From NCBI GenBank assembly GCA_029257865.1, contig JARIAN010000104.1:1-32012 (forward strand): DNA of 32,012 bases, in the 5' to 3' direction. Positions 17,185 through 27,766 of this stretch are shown in pieces; the first letter of the stretch is position 1, and every line of letters begins with the position of its first letter. The stretch is from Phocaeicola sp. Its GTDB lineage: Bacteria; Bacteroidota; Bacteroidia; Bacteroidales; Bacteroidaceae. A model generated the notes under the pieces. The model was given only the letters and a program-made list of their open reading frames with translations, ran no database searches and was not told the origin of the DNA. The position numbers and the translations under genes were made by a program.

Positions 17185-18534
17185 TCAAGCATATTCCATT
17201 TGAATCAAGATATTCCCTATGGCAGTAGCCTCTATAGGACCAGCTTCCACTTCAAGACCGGTAGCCATAGAAGTCAACCTGTTAAGATATTTATTCTGAG
17301 ACCCTCCACCTATTATCTGAAGTTTCTCTATTGGAGTAGGTAATAGATGGTTCAAACCTTCTATCCCCTTTCGATATCTATCGGCCAATGACAACAATAC
17401 ACATTTCACAAATTCTCCCTGCGTCTCTGGCACCTTTTGACCTCTCTCTTCACAATAGTCTGAAATAGCCATTGCCATATTCTTCGGACTTGCAAAACGA
17501 ATATCATCCACATCTATCATTGAATCCAGCTGGGCTTTCTCTGCTGCAGGAATCAATACATCATACTCAGTACACAATCCTTCACCTTCCCACTCTGCCA
17601 TCAACCGTTGTAGAATCCAAAGCCCTGTTATGTTCTGCAGGAAACAGATTTTACCACCGGCACCACCTTCATTGGTAAATCCATTCAGTCTTGCCTCTTC
17701 AGAAAGAATTGGATTATCGGTAACTACTCCCAACAAAGACCAAGTACCGGAACTCAAAAAAGCCGTTCTCTTGCCGTCACTACTTTTCGGTACAGCATAA
17801 GCAGCACTGGCTGTATCATGCGAAGCTACAGCTATAACCTTTACATCGTAATCCAGCCCCAGTTCCGACTTAATCTCCTGCTTCAAGACTCCCCTGCTTT
17901 CACCAGGCATCACAATATCACAGAATATATGTTCAGGAAGGTCAAGAGTTCGAATCAATTCAAAATTCCATTTTCCTGTTCGCATATCCATCAGTTCCGA
18001 GGTAGAAGCAATACTGTATTCATTATTGGCCACCCCCGTAAGAAAATAGCTGAAAAGGTCAGGGATAAAGAGCAACTTATCTGCCACCTCCAACAAAGTG
18101 TTATCACTCTGCTTCATAGCAAATAATTGAAACAAAGTATTGATATCCATTACCTGTGTACCCGATTCCAAATAATGCTGCTTACGGTCAATCAAAGCAA
18201 ACACTTTTTCAGACATTCCGTCGGTGCTTTTATCACGATAACAAAAAGGATTTCCTAACAACTGTCCATTCTTGTCAATCAATCCGAAATCCACTCCCCA
18301 AGTATCAATACCTATACTCTTGATACGATATCCTTTATCTACCGCCATACGTACTCCTTGCTTCATATCCTCAAACAAGGACAGGAAATCCCAGTAGATA
18401 TGTCCTCCCAAGTGAACCTGTCTGTTTTGAAAACGATACACAGTATCTAGATGAAGTTCACCATCGGAGGTGTAACCGGCAATAACTCTGCCGCTTCCAC
18501 CTCCGAAATCTATTGCTAAATATGCTTCTGTCAT
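17185..18534 (-). CDS. fucK: L-fuculokinase (RhaB-like FGGY kinase)
   Basis: Phosphorylates L-fuculose to L-fuculose 1-phosphate. The FGGY-family product shows AIDFGGGSGR (7-16), IGIDTWGVDFGLID (74-87), the catalytic-base motif ASHDTASA with Asp240, and the C-terminal nucleotide-binding GGGSQNKYLNRL. In sequence it looks like rhamnulokinase (RhaB) rather than E. coli FucK, as is common in Bacteroidota. Placement between fucA and fucP, with no rhamnose genes, supports fuculose as substrate. Its ATG overlaps the fucA stop (ATGA), indicating translational coupling. At 449 residues it is short: the protein stops at EATAIGNILIQMEYA, whereas RhaB enzymes (E. coli about 489 aa) continue with another amphipathic helix. 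Reading past the stop in other frames gives no convincing continuation, so this may be a natural short end or an eroded one. Confidence 0.88.
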   Translation of the reverse strand: MTEAYLAIDFGGGSGRVIAGYTSDGELHLDTVYRFQNRQVHLGGHIYWDFLSLFEDMKQGVRMAVDKGYRIKSIGIDTWGVDFGLIDKNGQLLGNPFCYRDKSTDGMSEKVFALIDRKQHYLESGTQVMDINTLFQLFAMKQSDNTLLEVADKLLFIPDLFSYFLTGVANNEYSIASTSELMDMRTGKWNFELIRTLDLPEHIFCDIVMPGESRGVLKQEIKSELGLDYDVKVIAVASHDTASAAYAVPKSSDGKRTAFLSSGTWSLLGVVTDNPILSEEARLNGFTNEGGAGGKICFLQNITGLWILQRLMAEWEGEGLCTEYDVLIPAAEKAQLDSMIDVDDIRFASPKNMAMAISDYCEERGQKVPETQGEFVKCVLLSLADRYRKGIEGLNHLLPTPIEKLQIIGGGSQNKYLNRLTSMATGLEVEAGPIEATAIGNILIQMEYA

Positions 18535-19169
18535 TTTGTATTTTTTCCTAAGACATAAGTTTCCAAATCATCAATTTCCTCCTCCGACAGAGTCATATAT
18601 TTTCCTTCAGTAAGGACAATAATACGGCATGCCATTTCAAAGAACATAGCACGTTCGAAAGCTTGGTCAAAGTCTTTGCCACACACTACCTGTCCATGTT
18701 TCTTCAACAACACCGAATTATGTTCCTTCATAGCTGCAATCACAGCAGCAGCCAGTTCTTTCGAACCCGGACGAAAATAAGGAATCACCGGAATCTCCGC
18801 CCCTACGTGACACGGAACCTCTGCCGTTACATTAAAGTTTTTAGGAGTTTCCTGCATACAAGCCACTGCAGTAGCATAAGGCGACTGGAAATGAAGTACC
18901 ACATTTACATCTGGACGCTCTCTAAGCACTCCCAAATGAAAAACACTTTCCATAGACGGTTTCACTCCATTAAGCACTTCTCCTGTTTCAAGTTTACACA
19001 CCGACACTTTCTCCTTTGGCAAAGAAGGTACCCATGAACCTGTACCTGAAACAAGTACTTCATCGCCCACACGCCATGAGATATTACCACTGCTACATAC
19101 TGTAAGTCCGGCATCACCTACACGATGAGCCTCTGCTATAAATTTTTCAATCTGTTCGTTAGTTATCAT
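18531..19169 (-). CDS. fucA: L-fuculose-1-phosphate aldolase (class II aldolase/adducin family)
   Basis: Cleaves L-fuculose 1-phosphate into dihydroxyacetone phosphate and L-lactaldehyde. The 212-residue length matches E. coli FucA (215). Conserved features are CSSGNISWR (phosphate-binding, 25-33), SGTGSW (41-46), the catalytic Glu74 in PSMESVFHLG, His93 in VVLHFQSPYA and His158 in LLKKHGQVVCG. In E. coli FucA, zinc is held by His92, His94 and His155. Here the second position is Gln95, so one canonical zinc ligand is replaced. Both ends overlap neighbours by ATGA (fucO stop/fucA start and fucA stop/fucK start), indicating coupled translation. The substrate call rests mainly on operon context, because the fold is shared with rhamnulose-1-phosphate and ribulose-5-phosphate enzymes. 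Confidence 0.9.
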   Translation of the reverse strand: MITNEQIEKFIAEAHRVGDAGLTVCSSGNISWRVGDEVLVSGTGSWVPSLPKEKVSVCKLETGEVLNGVKPSMESVFHLGVLRERPDVNVVLHFQSPYATAVACMQETPKNFNVTAEVPCHVGAEIPVIPYFRPGSKELAAAVIAAMKEHNSVLLKKHGQVVCGKDFDQAFERAMFFEMACRIIVLTEGKYMTLSEEEIDDLETYVLGKNTK

Positions 19170-20320
19170 AATACTTTCTTGTAAAGTTCTAAAATAATTT
19201 CTTCGGTCACTTCTCTAGGATTACCCGGAGTGCAGACATCTGCAAAAGCAGCTTTGGCCAAACGTGGAAGATCTTCTTCTTTAATACCCAAGTCCGACAA
19301 ATGCTGAGGAATACCCACGCGTAAAGAAAGTTCTCTTACCGCCTTCACTGCCGCATCAGCAGCCTCAACTTCAGTCATTCCAGCAACAAACACATTCATT
19401 GCTTTTGCAATGTCTACATACTTAGCCAAAGCAGCCGGAGCATTGAATTCCATGATAGTAGGAAGCAGCAATGCATTTGCCACGCCATGAGGAATATCAA
19501 ATATAGCCCCTAAAGGATGAGCCATACCATGCACAACTCCAAGCCCTACATTAGAGAAAGCCATTCCTGCTATATATTGAGCTACAGCCATTCCATTTCT
19601 AGCCTCTGCATTCTCAGGCTGGCTTACTGCTGTTTCCAGATAATGAGCTATCATCTCTATAGCCTTTATCTCGAACATATCACTCATCTCCCATGCACCT
19701 TTAGTTATCAGTCCTTCAATAGCGTGAGTCAAAGCATCCAGACCTGTTGCTGCTGTCAAACTTTTAGGAAGAGTATACATCAACTCTGCATCCACTATAG
19801 CCATAGCCGGAATATCATTAGGGTCCACACAAACCATTTTTTTTTGAGTTGATTCATCTGTAATGACATAGTTGATGGTCACTTCGGCCGCAGTACCGGC
19901 GGTAGTAGGAAGTGCTATGATAGGCACCGATTTCTTCTTTGTATCTGCCACTCCCTCCAATGACACCACATCCGAAAATTCTGGATTGTTGGTTATTATA
20001 CCAATAGCCTTAGCTGTATCAATAGAAGAACCCCCTCCTATCGCAATGATAAAATCAGCGCCAGAGGCGGCATAAGCAGCAACACCGGCCTTCACATTAG
20101 CAACTGTAGGGTTTGGTTTAATGTCACTAAACACTTCATATTCAATATCAGCTTTTTTCAAGACATCCAATACTTTTTCAGCTACACCAAATTTTATCAA
20201 ATCTTTATCGGTAGCAACAAAAGCCTTATGTAAACCTAATCTAGAAATTTCTTTAGGAAGCACTTGGCGTGCTCCTGGACCGAAGTATGAAACTTCATTC
20301 AAAACAAATCTGTTAATCAT
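19166..20320 (-). CDS. fucO: Lactaldehyde reductase (iron-dependent group III alcohol dehydrogenase)
   Basis: Reduces the L-lactaldehyde made by FucA to L-1,2-propanediol with NADH, regenerating NAD+ under anaerobic conditions. The chosen ATG gives MINRFVLNEVSYFGPGA and 384 residues, against 383 in E. coli FucO. A longer frame starting at TTG 20356 lies inside a hairpin and is rejected. It has the NAD-binding GGGSSIDTAKA (95-105) and the iron ligands Asp195, His199 (TGLDALTHAIEG), His264 (GVVHGMAHPLGA) and His278 (DIPHGVANALLLP), matching the E. coli FucO set in order and spacing. It lies 63 nt after fucI, with a 15-bp hairpin in the gap, and overlaps fucA by ATGA. Confidence 0.95.
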   Translation of the reverse strand: MINRFVLNEVSYFGPGARQVLPKEISRLGLHKAFVATDKDLIKFGVAEKVLDVLKKADIEYEVFSDIKPNPTVANVKAGVAAYAASGADFIIAIGGGSSIDTAKAIGIITNNPEFSDVVSLEGVADTKKKSVPIIALPTTAGTAAEVTINYVITDESTQKKMVCVDPNDIPAMAIVDAELMYTLPKSLTAATGLDALTHAIEGLITKGAWEMSDMFEIKAIEMIAHYLETAVSQPENAEARNGMAVAQYIAGMAFSNVGLGVVHGMAHPLGAIFDIPHGVANALLLPTIMEFNAPAALAKYVDIAKAMNVFVAGMTEVEAADAAVKAVRELSLRVGIPQHLSDLGIKEEDLPRLAKAAFADVCTPGNPREVTEEIILELYKKVL

Positions 20321-20339
20321 AAAATTAGCTTTAAATAGC

Positions 20340-20377
20340 AAATGATGTAAGGACACAAATCTGTCCTTACATCATTT
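20340..20377 (-). repeat. 15-bp hairpin between fucI and fucO
   Basis: AAATGATGTAAGGAC (20340-20354) and GTCCTTACATCATTT (20363-20377) are perfect inverted copies around an 8-nt loop. The structure fills most of the 63-nt gap and begins 6 nt after the fucI stop codon. Leftward mRNA shows only TTTGCTATTT after the stem, so it is not a classic terminator. A partial terminator, or a structure stabilising the upstream fucRI mRNA, is more likely. Confidence 0.6.
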
Positions 20378-20383
20378 TACTTC

Positions 20384-22156
20384 TTATTTATAAATAGGTC
20401 CGTAGTTTTGACATGCTCTATAATCAGAGCCTTCTTTATCCATTCCAAACGCATTCCATGCAGCTGGACGGAAAATCTTATCCTCATCCACATTGTGCAT
20501 ACATACAGGAATACGCAAAATAGAAGCCAATGTAATCAAATCTTGGCCAATGTGTCCATAACTGATTGCTCCATGATTTGCCCCCCAGTTATTCATTACA
20601 GAATATACATCCTTGAAAGCTGGTTTGTTACAAAGGCGAGGAACAAACCATGTAGTAGGCCATGTACGGTCTGTACGTTCATCAAGAGCTTTATGTACCT
20701 CAGGGTCAATTTCTACGGTCCATCCTTCTGCTATCTGAAGAACAGGACCAAGGCCTTTCACTAAGTTCAATCGGCTCATGGTAACAGGCATACCTCCTTT
20801 TGACAGGAAGTTTGAAGAGAAACCGCCGCCACGGAAATAATCTCTGTTGGCAGGATACCAGGTAGTAGCTTCCAGGCATTTTTCTACCTCTGCATCTGTA
20901 ACTTCCCAATGCGGTTTCATTACCGGATTACCTTCTGCATCTGTCTGTTGTCCGGTTCCGTCAAGAGTAGTAGCACCCGAATTGATAAGATGGATAATGC
21001 CGTTCTTTGCAAGGCCGGTAAGTTCTTTTCCCGTCACGCGCTTCACCGCTTCAGGACTCCAATATGTACGAACATCAGAGAAAATCTGAGCGCGGTTTGT
21101 AAGCAAGTGACCAAATAGCATGGCAACTCCATTGCAAGCATCATTCTCTGTGGCAACCACAAATGCTTCACGTATACCATTCCAGTCAAAAGAAGTATTA
21201 AGAAGAGCTTCGGAGAAATCACCATTTGGATAGAAGTCAGTCCACTGGCGCTGTCCCTGGAATCCGGCTGCAATGGCATTGTGTCCCAAAGCCTCTTCCT
21301 TGAAACCTTGTTCCTTAAGTTTAGGATTACCAGTCATCAAATCACGCATAATGATAGTCATCTTGACAATAAATTCCCAGTCTGCTTCCTTCTGCTCGCG
21401 TGTTTTGGCCTTTTCGGGTACATTATAGTCTTTACCTTCATTCTTCTTGCAATGCTTTTCAGTCCATGCCATAGCTTTTGCAAACTCTTCTTTGTCATAG
21501 ATACCTTCGGTCATTCTACGAATAATTTCTGTAAGGTCGACCGATTCGGTTCTCATACCCAGATATTCCTGGAAGAAGTCGGGATTGACAATAGAGCCGG
21601 CAATACCCATAGACACGCTACCCATAGAAAGATAAGATTTACCTCTCATAGTAGCCACTGCTTGAGCAGCGCGAGCAAAACGCAAGATTTTCTCTGCCAC
21701 ATCTTCAGGTATAGTGTTATCTTCAATATCCTGTACATCATGTCCGTAAATGCCAAATGCAGGAAGCCCTTTCTGTGCATGTCCGGCCAATACAGCTGCC
21801 AAATATACAGCTCCAGGTCTTTCCGTACCGTTAAATCCCCATACCGCTTTCGGATAATAAGGATTCATATCCATTGTTTCTGCACCATAGCACCAGCAAG
21901 AGGTCACGGTAATAGTGGCACCTACTCCTTCACGTTCGAATTTCTCTGCACAGGCAGCACTCTCTGCCACACGCCCGATAGTAGAATCTGCAATCACACA
22001 TTCCACCGGAGAACCATCACCGTTTCTAAGATTTGAAGAAATCAAATCGGCCACTGCTTTTGCCAAACTCATGGTCTTTTCTTCCAGACTTTCACGAACA
22101 CCACCCTGACGTCCGTCAATTGTGGGACGAATCCCGATTTTAGGATACTTATTCAT
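20384..22156 (-). CDS. fucI: L-fucose isomerase
   Basis: Mn2+-dependent ketol isomerase converting L-fucose to L-fuculose, the first step of catabolism. The ATG at 22156 gives 590 residues, against 591 in E. coli FucI; an in-frame TTG three codons earlier is rejected. Catalytic and metal residues fall at the same numbers as in E. coli: Glu337 ([12 protein letters not shown]), Asp361 ([10 protein letters not shown]) and His528 ([19 protein letters not shown]). The N-terminal [21 protein letters not shown] is also standard. It follows fucR by 83 nt and precedes fucO. A TAnnTTTG octamer lies 7 nt before the ATG, and a bulged hairpin spans the fucR stop, so expression may be uncoupled from fucR. 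Confidence 0.97.
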   Translation of the reverse strand: MNKYPKIGIRPTIDGRQGGVRESLEEKTMSLAKAVADLISSNLRNGDGSPVECVIADSTIGRVAESAACAEKFEREGVGATITVTSCWCYGAETMDMNPYYPKAVWGFNGTERPGAVYLAAVLAGHAQKGLPAFGIYGHDVQDIEDNTIPEDVAEKILRFARAAQAVATMRGKSYLSMGSVSMGIAGSIVNPDFFQEYLGMRTESVDLTEIIRRMTEGIYDKEEFAKAMAWTEKHCKKNEGKDYNVPEKAKTREQKEADWEFIVKMTIIMRDLMTGNPKLKEQGFKEEALGHNAIAAGFQGQRQWTDFYPNGDFSEALLNTSFDWNGIREAFVVATENDACNGVAMLFGHLLTNRAQIFSDVRTYWSPEAVKRVTGKELTGLAKNGIIHLINSGATTLDGTGQQTDAEGNPVMKPHWEVTDAEVEKCLEATTWYPANRDYFRGGGFSSNFLSKGGMPVTMSRLNLVKGLGPVLQIAEGWTVEIDPEVHKALDERTDRTWPTTWFVPRLCNKPAFKDVYSVMNNWGANHGAISYGHIGQDLITLASILRIPVCMHNVDEDKIFRPAAWNAFGMDKEGSDYRACQNYGPIYK

Positions 22157-22162
22157 AATATT

Positions 22163-22170
22163 CAAATTTA
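22163..22170 (-). promoter_or_regulatory. Possible -7 box directly before fucI
   Basis: The minus strand reads TAAATTTG, an exact TAnnTTTG match, ending 7 nt before the fucI ATG. If used, the transcript would be leaderless or nearly so. No TTG is found at the usual -33 spacing. It may be a chance match in an A/T-rich leader. Confidence 0.25.
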
Positions 22171-22211
22171 TTAAGTTATTTATATTTAGGTTAAAAACTG
22201 TACTGAACTAT

Positions 22212-22244
22212 GCTGACGGCATGATAAAAAAACATCCGGTCAGC
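22212..22244 (-). repeat. Bulged hairpin over the fucR stop codon
   Basis: GCTGACGG (22212-22219) pairs with CCGGTCAGC (22236-22244) with one bulged C, and an inner ATG/CAT helix is possible. The fucR stop codon (22240-22242) lies in one arm. On the transcribed strand there is no immediate U-run after the stem, only GTTTTT some 15 nt on. It may act as an attenuator or processing site setting the fucR to fucI ratio. Confidence 0.45.
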
Positions 22245-23226
22245 CTATTGATTTTCTTAAATGGACCTTAGTAGGAAGGTCAATCTTCATGGGATTGCCA
22301 GTCATTACAAATCGAGCGGCTTTCATAGCCATCTCCTCCCAGTCAATACTCAAAGCTGTAATACCTTCATCTATGACTTGATAAGCCGGAGTGTCGTTAT
22401 ATGCAATCAAACCAAAATCTCCACCGCATTTCAAGCCTAGCTCCCTGCTTTTCTTTATCACATCAACCACATCTGTCTGTCTGATTACCAAATAGACCAC
22501 CTCCTTTTCTACCTCTTTCATCTCTTCCATGACTACTTGAAAATTCAGACAATGGTCCTTACAAAATCTTTCAAGTGCATCTGCCGATGATTTGGGATGT
22601 TTTGAATCGGAAGGTAAATAGAAAACCATCTTTCTATATCTTTGCAATTTCTCTTTAATTTCCATCAAAGCCGTATACAAAGCCGTATCAAAGTCTTGAC
22701 AAATATATGAATATCCCTCTTTATCAAACTTTCCGAAATCAAGCAGCAAAAGTCTGGACGGATTTATCTTCGACAACAAAGGAGAGAGATGTTCGTGGTC
22801 AAAATTCATCACCAAATAATGATTATATCTTCCTATAGCCTCATGCATAATGGTATTGAATATATGCTCATTATATTGATGAAACCACAAATCAACCCTA
22901 TAATTTCCTGGGAGATGCTTAATCAGACTATTATATAATGTATTCTTGAATGGAGAGAACTCATCCAACAAAAGGAAAACGGTTTCTTGTCTATTCACCA
23001 CATAATACCCCTTGCCCGGAGTTGAATCAATCAATCTGCGCTCACGCAAGTTTGCAAAAGCCTTAAAAACAGTATCACGAGATACACCATATTCACCGCT
23101 CAGACTATTGATCGAGGGAAGACTAGAACCTATCATATACTTCCCTTGCATAATCTCTTGAGCTATGATGTCTGCCAACTGCTTGACTTTTGTAGTTTGT
23201 TTTCCAAATATTACTTTAGGCTTCAT
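22240..23226 (-). CDS. fucR: GntR-family transcriptional regulator of fucose use (FucR-like)
   Basis: A 328-residue regulator from ATG 23226 (MKPKVIFGKQT); a TTG two codons earlier is also in frame. The N-terminus is a GntR winged helix (about 12-80): QLADIIAQEIMQGKYMIGSSLPSI, then GVSRDTVFKAFANLRERRLI as recognition helix and GKGYYVV as wing. The remainder (about 85-328) looks like a periplasmic-binding-protein/LacI-type sugar-sensing domain, with DFGLIAYNDTPAYQVIDEGITALSIDW near the C-terminus. In B. thetaiotaomicron a regulator at the head of the fucose operon represses it and responds to L-fucose. Location and architecture support the same role here. It is divergent from the beta-galactosidase, and paired TTTTGCAAAC sites near both promoters are candidate operators. 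Confidence 0.9.
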   Translation of the reverse strand: MKPKVIFGKQTTKVKQLADIIAQEIMQGKYMIGSSLPSINSLSGEYGVSRDTVFKAFANLRERRLIDSTPGKGYYVVNRQETVFLLLDEFSPFKNTLYNSLIKHLPGNYRVDLWFHQYNEHIFNTIMHEAIGRYNHYLVMNFDHEHLSPLLSKINPSRLLLLDFGKFDKEGYSYICQDFDTALYTALMEIKEKLQRYRKMVFYLPSDSKHPKSSADALERFCKDHCLNFQVVMEEMKEVEKEVVYLVIRQTDVVDVIKKSRELGLKCGGDFGLIAYNDTPAYQVIDEGITALSIDWEEMAMKAARFVMTGNPMKIDLPTKVHLRKSIG

Positions 23227-23257
23227 TTTCAATCATTCATCTGTGCTGAACTGTTAT

Positions 23258-23267
23258 GTTTGCAAAA
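23258..23267 (-). promoter_or_regulatory. Candidate operator/-7 region of fucR
   Basis: The minus strand reads TTTTGCAAAC, preceded by TTC, so that TTCTTTTG (23270-23263) is a one-mismatch -7 box and the TTTGCAAA palindrome overlaps it. An inverted exact copy sits on the divergent beta-galactosidase promoter at 23403-23412. A role as regulator-binding site is an inference. Confidence 0.4.
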
Positions 23268-23399
23268 GAATGACTTTTTATTCAACTATAAAAATCAAAA
23301 GATATGTTTTAGAGCAGATTCCCTCTATTTATCTTATTTTACATTTTGCGTTCATCTGGAAAAAGGGCTGCAATTTTCTACGATTCTAATTATTATTCC

Positions 23400-23412
23400 T
23401 ATTTTTGCAAAC
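23400..23412 (+). promoter_or_regulatory. -7 box and candidate operator of the beta-galactosidase gene
   Basis: TATTTTTG (23400-23407) matches TAnnTTTG exactly, and TTTTGCAAAC (23403-23412) overlaps its 3' half, mirroring the element on the fucR side. The start site would be near 23413, leaving a leader of about 74 nt with an 18-bp dyad in it. A -33 element is not evident. Confidence 0.5.
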
Positions 23413-23440
23413 AAAATATTACCCGAACAAATCCTATAGA

Positions 23441-23458
23441 TAATGGCATCTGCCATTA
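23441..23458. repeat. 18-bp dyad in the beta-galactosidase leader
   Basis: TAATGGCA-TC-TGCCATTA is a perfect 8-bp inverted repeat with a 2-nt centre. It lies about 28 nt after the predicted start site and 29 nt before the ATG. The two-base centre is too tight for a stable RNA loop unless the inner pairs open, so a protein-binding dyad is at least as likely as a hairpin. Confidence 0.45.
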
Positions 23459-23459
23459 A

Positions 23460-26597
<3,138 letters not shown>

Positions 26598-26607
26598 TAC
26601 AAAAAAC

Positions 26608-26655
26608 AAAAAGCTGCTTCAATCCTCTTTCATAAGAGGTGAAGCAGCTTTTTTT
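26608..26655. terminator. Terminator of the beta-galactosidase gene
   Basis: A two-part perfect stem: AAAAAGCTGCTTCA (26608-26621) with TGAAGCAGCTTTTT (26640-26653), and inside it CCTCTT/AAGAGG (26624-26629, 26634-26639) closing on a 4-nt loop. A seven-T run (26649-26655) follows. A-runs on the left also make it usable for cutC, which ends at 26674 on the other strand. Confidence 0.88.
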
Positions 26656-26673
26656 ACCTTTGCAATGCCATTA

Positions 26674-27426
26674 TCATTCCGCCAGATGAGACAAGGCGGA
26701 AATCGTACGCCTTACACGGTTGGCTGTTGTTACCATACGTGTATATTCGTCGTATTCAGAATCTCCCCCCATCGACAGAGCTTGATTTCTGAGTTTCATA
26801 CCACTCTTTTTAGGTTCACGAGCTGAAAAATGAAATTCCTTGGCTCCTGTATGTGTAGCCAGGGTTGCTATATTTTCTTCGTTTACCCCACATCCCGGCA
26901 TAATAATCAAGCGAGAACCAGCATGTTCCACTAACTTGGCCAAAAGTGAAGCCCCTTCTATAGCTATAGGCTGCTGACCGGATGTCAAGATACGATTTAC
27001 TCCCATCTCTGCCAATTCATCCACTGCACGAAACGGATCTGCTACATAATCGAATGCCCGATGGAAAGTAACCGACATTCCTTCCGAAGCCTTCATTAAA
27101 CGCTCCATGACCGGACGGTCAATTTCCCCTTCCGCAGTAAGACAGCCAAATACTACTCCGTCTACCCCCAATTCACGCGCTCTACGAATATCCTCTTCCA
27201 TGATATCCACTTCCAAAGGGGAATAAAGGAAATCTCCCCCACGAGGACGAATAATCACATGCAATGTAATGTGGAGCAACTTACGGGCCAATACAATGTC
27301 ACCATAAGAAGGAGTTGTCCCCCCTTCTGGAATGGCAGCACACAGTTCTACTCTGTGAGCTCCCCCCTCTTGTGCCGCCAGACAGCTTTCTACTGAATTG
27401 GCGCAAATTTCAAAACGGTAATCCAT
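26674..27426 (-). CDS. cutC: CutC family protein
   Basis: A 250-residue cytosolic TIM-barrel protein of the CutC family. Conserved blocks are FEICANSVESCLAAQEGGAHRVELC (N-terminal strand/helix with Glu and Arg), TPSYG, IRPRGGDFLYS, GVVFGCLTAEGEID, VTFHRAFD, RILTSGQ and MPGCGVNEENI. The family was named for copper tolerance in E. coli, but its direct role in copper binding is disputed, and conserved residues in the barrel mouth suggest an enzyme activity that is not defined. I therefore give the family name only. No copper genes are nearby. It lies between convergent beta-galactosidase and an upstream tRNA-Arg on the same strand, with a hairpin between tRNA and cutC, so it is probably transcribed alone. 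No clear -7 box was found. Confidence 0.92.
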   Translation of the reverse strand: MDYRFEICANSVESCLAAQEGGAHRVELCAAIPEGGTTPSYGDIVLARKLLHITLHVIIRPRGGDFLYSPLEVDIMEEDIRRARELGVDGVVFGCLTAEGEIDRPVMERLMKASEGMSVTFHRAFDYVADPFRAVDELAEMGVNRILTSGQQPIAIEGASLLAKLVEHAGSRLIIMPGCGVNEENIATLATHTGAKEFHFSAREPKKSGMKLRNQALSMGGDSEYDEYTRMVTTANRVRRTISALSHLAE

Positions 27427-27463
27427 ATCATAAAGAATATTAGTGTTTTATTCCGACCAAAAC

Positions 27464-27503
27464 GAAGAAAGCCGTTTCAAAATAACTGATATTCTGAAAC
27501 GGC
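27464..27503 (-). terminator. Terminator of the tRNA-Arg transcript
   Basis: GCCGTTTCA (27471-27479) and TGAAACGGC (27495-27503) form a perfect 9-bp stem. Leftward RNA leaving the stem reads TTTCTTCGTTTTGG. It lies 21 nt beyond the tRNA 3' end, and separates the tRNA from cutC. Confidence 0.65.
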
Positions 27504-27524
27504 ATCTCTCTCATTTTAGTAATG

Positions 27525-27596
27525 TACACCCATGGGGAGTCGAACCCCAATCGATGGAACCGGAATCCATTATTCTATCCATTGAACTATGGGTGC
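27525..27596 (-). tRNA. tRNA-Arg (anticodon CCG)
   Basis: A full cloverleaf folds on the minus strand in 72 nt. The acceptor GCACCCA pairs with TGGGTGT (one G-U), the D arm is GTTC/GAAT with GG in its loop, and the anticodon stem ATGGA/TCCAT encloses loop TTCCGGT. A 4-nt variable loop and a T arm TGGGG-TTCGACT-CCCCA follow, then discriminator A. The anticodon is CCG, reading the arginine codon CGG. CCA is not encoded (CAT follows). A -7 box lies about 27 nt upstream and a hairpin terminator downstream. No integrase or direct repeat suggests its use as an attachment site here. Confidence 0.95.
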
Positions 27597-27622
27597 AGGT
27601 ATCTTTCTTTTATAATTTGAAA

Positions 27623-27630
27623 CAAAAATA
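27623..27630 (-). promoter_or_regulatory. -7 box for tRNA-Arg
   Basis: The minus strand reads TATTTTTG, an exact TAnnTTTG match, ending 27 nt before the tRNA 5' end. This implies a short 5' extension removed by RNase P. No clear -33 element. Confidence 0.5.
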
Positions 27631-27766
27631 CAATTATTCTGCTTTCACTCCTAATATTCCCTTAAAAAAATTATCTCACCACACTCCTTTTCCTTATTAA
27701 ACATGAGCAGATATCCATATTTTACAACGATATAATATCATATTGACTAAATTATAATCCTTATTA

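Noticed and set aside
17041-17200. A simple frameshift in fucK that would restore a normal C-terminus
   Set aside because: Both other frames after the stop were read by eye. One gives about 20 codons without a convincing FGGY C-terminal helix, the others stop at once, so no pseudogene call is made.
21281-22036. A 251-codon plus-strand frame inside fucI
   Set aside because: It is antisense to the isomerase catalytic region, and its composition is typical of a shadow frame.
27525-27596. tRNA-Arg as an integration site for a mobile element
   Set aside because: No integrase, no duplicated tRNA 3' end and only housekeeping genes on both sides.
27443-27700. An 85-codon frame over the tRNA-Arg gene
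   Set aside because: The region folds as a complete tRNA on the opposite strand with its own promoter box and terminator.
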